DNA of 8,032 nt. It comes from JAZGDL01 sp036477795 (GTDB lineage Bacteria; Planctomycetota; Phycisphaerae; UBA1845). The notes under the pieces are model-generated. The model saw only the letters and a list, made by a program, of their open reading frames with translations. It made no database searches and was not told where the DNA came from. A program made the translations under genes and the position numbers. Shown piece by piece: positions 5,918 to 8,032 of this stretch (its first letter is position 1; each line of letters opens with the position of its first letter). The stretch spans positions 1 through 8,032 of the forward strand of contig JAZGDL010000459.1 of assembly GCA_036477795.1 (NCBI GenBank), written 5' to 3'.

Positions 5918-6348
5918 CGTCGCTGTTACAGACGCGCCGCGGGCACAACGCCTGTCAGCTCAATCCACCCTATTTCTGCTCCCGCCGGATTACACCAGAC
6001 CAAGGCCCCACACGACTGACGCTACGGCGCAAAGTGGGCCGAAGATGTAGGGTCCGCCGTGCGGACCACCCCGTGGGCGCCCACCGATCTCGCGTTCGTG
6101 GTCCGCAAGGCCTGCCCTACTTGTGTCTGAAGCCGTCGGTCAACATAACCTATTATTTCAAAGATAGTTAGATCAATCACGGGAACTCAAAGCATGGATC
6201 TCGCTTGAACTCGTACAGCCTGGGACGATACCGGCGATTTTGGTAAAATGACCGATCATCCTCACTTCGGCGGCGGTTACGGGCTTTCCCAGCCACAACT
6301 GATTTGCTACGATTGTATCAGAGACCAGTTCACGACGGTCAGACGTGC
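5918..6348. other. Divergent intergenic region with repeats and an AT-rich patch
   Basis: This gap separates the minus-strand sigma operon from the plus-strand membrane gene, so it should carry promoters for both. It holds a REP-like inverted pair (6046-6120) and an AT-rich patch at about 6140-6175, unusual for this GC-rich window. The plus strand has GGGAACTC at 6181 and TTGAAC at 6205, each weakly like a -35 element, but neither has a good -10 partner. Open frames at 6248-6520 (+) and 6173-6388 (-) overlap the start of the next gene and show no family features. Confidence 0.5.
6046..6120. repeat. Inverted pair of REP-like elements, includes copy 2 of the 31-bp repeat
   Basis: 6046-6076 is identical to 2795-2825. 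The arm 6047-6069 pairs with 6098-6120 in inverted orientation, 19 of 23 positions matching (GTAGGG and TGCGGACCAC ends conserved). The left arm also folds on itself (GGTCCGC/GCGGACC). Between the arms lies the perfect 12-nt palindrome GTGGGCGCCCAC (6073-6084). Two related palindromic units facing each other resemble a BIME-type arrangement. It starts 129 nt upstream of the sigma gene. Confidence 0.75.
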
Positions 6349-6831
6349 ATGGGATCATATCACCAGCCGTCTGTTGGTAGGGCAGCACATCTGGCCGGCA
6401 TCAATGAAGTTGAATTGTCGGGCGCATTTGTGGCTACCTACACACCGACAGAATCTGAAAGACGTGCCACGGCGGCGATTCAGGGGCTGGCCGGCTTTCT
6501 CCTGTTCCTGCCGCCGTTGATCGCTCTGCAGACCAAGCCGGGCAGGCGCTCACCCTACATCAAGTACTGGTCCAAGGTGTGCCTGTGCTGGTCGTTGATC
6601 GTCACTATTGTGATGATCACCGCCGTCGTTTGTGCCAGCATCCTGGACTTTGCAGGGCCGGGCATCGTTGTCGCCACCGTCCACTTCGTCTTCTGTGTGA
6701 CCGGTGCCATGTCCTCCTATTTCAACTCGCCGTTTCGTTACTGGTTTGTCGCCCACGCCTGTTGTGAAAGCGAGTTGGGCGAGGTGTACGGGCAACTCGT
6801 TGCTCCCACCTCCAAGACGGACCATCATTGA
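6349..6831 (+). CDS. Small three-span membrane protein of unknown function
   Basis: This 160-residue protein is not clearly assigned to a family. Three hydrophobic helices are visible at about 42-60 (AAIQGLAGFLLFLPPLIAL), 77-99 and 103-123. They are separated by a basic loop with SPYIKYW and followed by a short tail (SPFRYWFVAHACCESELGEVYGQL). The layout vaguely resembles DUF4870-type small membrane proteins, but the match is weak. The ATG at 6349 is the first ATG in the frame and has no clear ribosome site. The frame is open from 6247 with an alternative TTG at 6304, and a competing ATG in another frame at 6248 follows GGTAAA. The true N-terminus is uncertain; the membrane helices are not. 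The transporter gene follows after 94 nt on the same strand. Confidence 0.68.
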   Translation: MGSYHQPSVGRAAHLAGINEVELSGAFVATYTPTESERRATAAIQGLAGFLLFLPPLIALQTKPGRRSPYIKYWSKVCLCWSLIVTIVMITAVVCASILDFAGPGIVVATVHFVFCVTGAMSSYFNSPFRYWFVAHACCESELGEVYGQLVAPTSKTDHH

Positions 6832-6859
6832 CCGCATACCTAAGCCCATACCGCTTGCC

Positions 6860-6878
6860 AACCGACGACCGTTCGGTT
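6860..6878. repeat. Small inverted repeat between two plus-strand genes
   Basis: Arms AACCGA (6860-6865) and TCGGTT (6873-6878) flank a 7-nt loop. It starts 29 nt after the membrane-protein stop and ends 47 nt before the transporter start. No T-run follows. It could be a weak 3'-end structure or an operator-like dyad; the sequence does not decide. Confidence 0.35.
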
Positions 6879-6914
6879 ACGCCCTAGCTCACGCTCTTGA
6901 TCCGGTAGATTAAC

Positions 6915-6921
6915 GGGAGGA
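6915..6921 (+). promoter_or_regulatory. Strong ribosome binding site for the transporter gene
   Basis: GGGAGGA ends 4 nt before the ATG at 6926, close to the ideal anti-16S complement, which supports both the start and the reality of the gene. Confidence 0.7.
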
Positions 6922-6925
6922 CGAA

Positions 6926-7342
6926 ATGCTGACCATTCACGGACTTGCCCTCACTATAGCCCTGCTGCTCAATGCCGCCGCCAACCTGCTGATGAAGACC
7001 GGCATGACCAGGATTCACGGCCAGGGCGGCCTGCTCCGCAACGGCCCCATCCACGCCGTCATCAGCGTACTGACCACGCCCGCTCTCGTGATAGGATTGT
7101 CTTGCTTCGCTTTGAACGTCTGCTTTTACATGTTCGCTCTGCAGAGCAGTGCCCTGAAGATCAGCATCGCCTACCCGCTGATGGTCGGCGGTGGATACGC
7201 CGTCATCGCCACACTCGGCTATCTATGGCTTGGTGAGCGACTGACTTCGGCTCAAATGGTCGGCGTAGCCATGATCCTGGTGGGTGTTATCGTGGTCGCT
7301 TCCCAGGCCGACGTCGGCGTGCCGGCCATGACCGCCCCATGA
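6926..7342 (+). CDS. Four-span SMR/DMT-superfamily transporter-like membrane protein
   Basis: This 138-residue protein has four membrane helices at about 5-25, 46-71, 79-101 and 108-126. It resembles half-size drug/metabolite transporters: NAAANLLMKTG in helix 1, YPLMVGGGYAVIATLGYLWLGERL across helix 3 and its exit, and SAQMVGVAMILVGVIVVA in helix 4. Aligned by eye to EmrE, the essential helix-1 glutamate (E14) is Asn16 and Trp63 is Met86, while Tyr60 is kept as Tyr83. A proton-driven multidrug efflux role is therefore doubtful; a lipid- or metabolite-handling relative (as in ArnE/ArnF-like branches) is equally possible. It is longer than the usual 105-115 residues because of a hydrophilic loop (26-42) and a C-terminal tail. 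The start is well supported by GGGAGGA. The substrate is unknown. Confidence 0.85.
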   Translation: MLTIHGLALTIALLLNAAANLLMKTGMTRIHGQGGLLRNGPIHAVISVLTTPALVIGLSCFALNVCFYMFALQSSALKISIAYPLMVGGGYAVIATLGYLWLGERLTSAQMVGVAMILVGVIVVASQADVGVPAMTAP

Positions 7343-7569
7343 CCAGGGCAGCCACTTCCGGGACCGCTTCAAGACCGCTTCGCATCACCACCGTTAGCGG
7401 CGAAGACACCGCGTTCGCGGTCCGCAAGACGCTGGACCGAGAATCCCTTCTCGGTCCCCCCTCTTGGCGGGCCGCGGGAAAGGATTTCCGTGCGGGATGG
7501 GTGCGAGAAAGGATTCTCGCACCAGCACGGTTTCCGAAAGTCGAACGAGCACGACTCTGCCCTGTACTG
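7343..7569. repeat. Array of four hairpins between converging transporter and recA genes
   Basis: Four inverted repeats follow one another. (1) ACCGCG/CGCGGT, 7408-7421, loop TT. (2) GGACCGAGAA/TTCTCGGTCC, 7434-7457, loop TCCC. (3) GGAAA/TTTCC, 7477-7489, loop GGA. (4) GGTGCGAGAA/TTCTCGCACC, 7500-7523, loop AGGA. Hairpins 2 and 4 have perfect 10-bp stems and share the core CGAGAA-N4-TTCTCG while differing outside it. In addition, 7410-7430 resembles 6091-6111 (19 of 21 bases). No gene is supported. The position between two 3' ends suits transcript-end structures for both, although T-runs are absent. Confidence 0.75.
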
Positions 7570-8032
7570 CTACGCTCCCCGGCCCGCCGCCACGGGAGAC
7601 TTTTTCTTGGGACCGGCGGCGACATCGGCTTTGCCCGCTGACGATGGCTTGTTGGCTGCCTTCTCAGAATCGGTCTTGCCCTCACCCAGGTCCCGAGCGG
7701 CCAGAATCTTTTCGCGAATCTCGTTGAACAGGTCCGGGTTGTCCTTCAGAAACTGCTTGCTGTTCTCCCGCCCCTGCCCCAGCCGAACGTCTCCGTAGCT
7801 GAACCACGCCCCGGTCTTGCGAACGAACTGCTCCTTAAGGGCCAAGTCGAGCAAATCCCCTTCCAGGCTGATCCCCGAGTCGAACATGATGTCGAATTCA
7901 GCCGTCTTGAACGGCGCCGCCACCTTGTTCTTGACCACTTTGGCGCGCACCTGGTTCCCGATGGCAACGTCCCCGTCCTTGATGGTGGAAATCCGCCGGA
8001 TGTCCACACGAACCGACGAATAAAACTTCAAC
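7570..8032 (-). CDS. recA: RecA recombinase, C-terminal part (5' end beyond window)
   Basis: About 153 residues of the DNA strand-exchange protein RecA, which coats single-stranded DNA in repair and triggers SOS-type responses. The visible part begins within the core at LKFYSSVRVDIRRI, continues through the strongly conserved NQVRAKVVKNKVAAPFKTAEFDIMF and GISLEGDLLDLA, and covers the C-terminal domain (GAWFSYGDVRLGQGRENSKQFLKDNP). The leading TTG is an internal Leu codon, not a start. The Walker A/B motifs and about 200 residues lie beyond the window. The tail after about residue 117 (GEGKTDSEKAAN...KKKSPVAAGRGA) is rich in Lys and Ala and net positive, unlike the acidic tail of E. coli RecA. 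It ends in TAG (7570-7572) and converges on the transporter gene. Confidence 0.97.
   Translation of the reverse strand, partial: LKFYSSVRVDIRRISTIKDGDVAIGNQVRAKVVKNKVAAPFKTAEFDIMFDSGISLEGDLLDLALKEQFVRKTGAWFSYGDVRLGQGRENSKQFLKDNPDLFNEIREKILAARDLGEGKTDSEKAANKPSSAGKADVAAGPKKKSPVAAGRGA

Noticed and set aside
2795..6076. Composite transposon bounded by the two 31-bp copies
   Set aside because: The copies are direct, short, lack visible target duplications, and the enclosed genes are housekeeping or regulatory with no transposase.
6181..6233. Promoter candidates (GGGAACTC, TTGAAC) upstream of the membrane gene
   Set aside because: No matching -10 element at acceptable spacing; one mismatch-rich option does not support a call.
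6173..6388. 71-codon minus-strand open frame
   Set aside because: It overlaps the AT-rich gap and the start of the membrane-protein gene, with no ribosome site or recognisable features.
7339..7641. Plus-strand open frame after the transporter
   Set aside because: It runs through the hairpin array and into the antisense of recA, and its translation resembles repeat-derived sequence.

Overview
The window looks like chromosomal DNA of a high-GC planctomycete, perhaps Phycisphaerae-like; this is inferred from style, with no database search. Clues are a secreted hydrolase ending in a planctomycete-type dockerin-like EF-hand pair, an ECF sigma / membrane anti-sigma / PDZ operon, and gene gaps full of short palindromic and tandem dispersed repeats.

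Layout. 1-200: gap with compact hairpins, two sharing the loop CTTCA. 201-2753 (-): secreted GH13 alpha-amylase-family enzyme with a beta-sandwich region and a C-terminal dockerin-like pair. 2754-3227: repeat-rich gap. 3228-4682 (-): exported PDZ protein. 4725-5351 (-): single-span anti-sigma-like protein. 5348-5917 (-): ECF sigma factor. The last three form a likely operon, transcribed sigma > anti-sigma > PDZ, with a 4-nt start/stop overlap and a 42-nt gap. 5918-6348: divergent gap holding an inverted pair of REP-like elements. 6349-6831 (+): small three-span membrane protein. 6926-7342 (+): four-span SMR/DMT-type transporter lacking the signature drug/proton residues. 7343-7569: gap between converging genes with four successive hairpins. 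7570-8032 (-): C-terminal part of recA, cut by the window end.

How the genes may work together. The sigma factor and its partner look like a cell-envelope signalling module: the anti-sigma-like protein would hold the sigma factor at the membrane, and the exported PDZ protein may sense or bind something outside the cytoplasm. The amylase lies downstream on the same strand but is separated by 474 nt of repeats, so it is probably its own transcription unit. No defence system, CRISPR array, phage or complete transposon was found. The most unusual content is the non-coding repeats: at least six classes of short structured repeat in about 1.3 kb of intergenic DNA, one of which (31 bp) is duplicated exactly upstream of two different genes.
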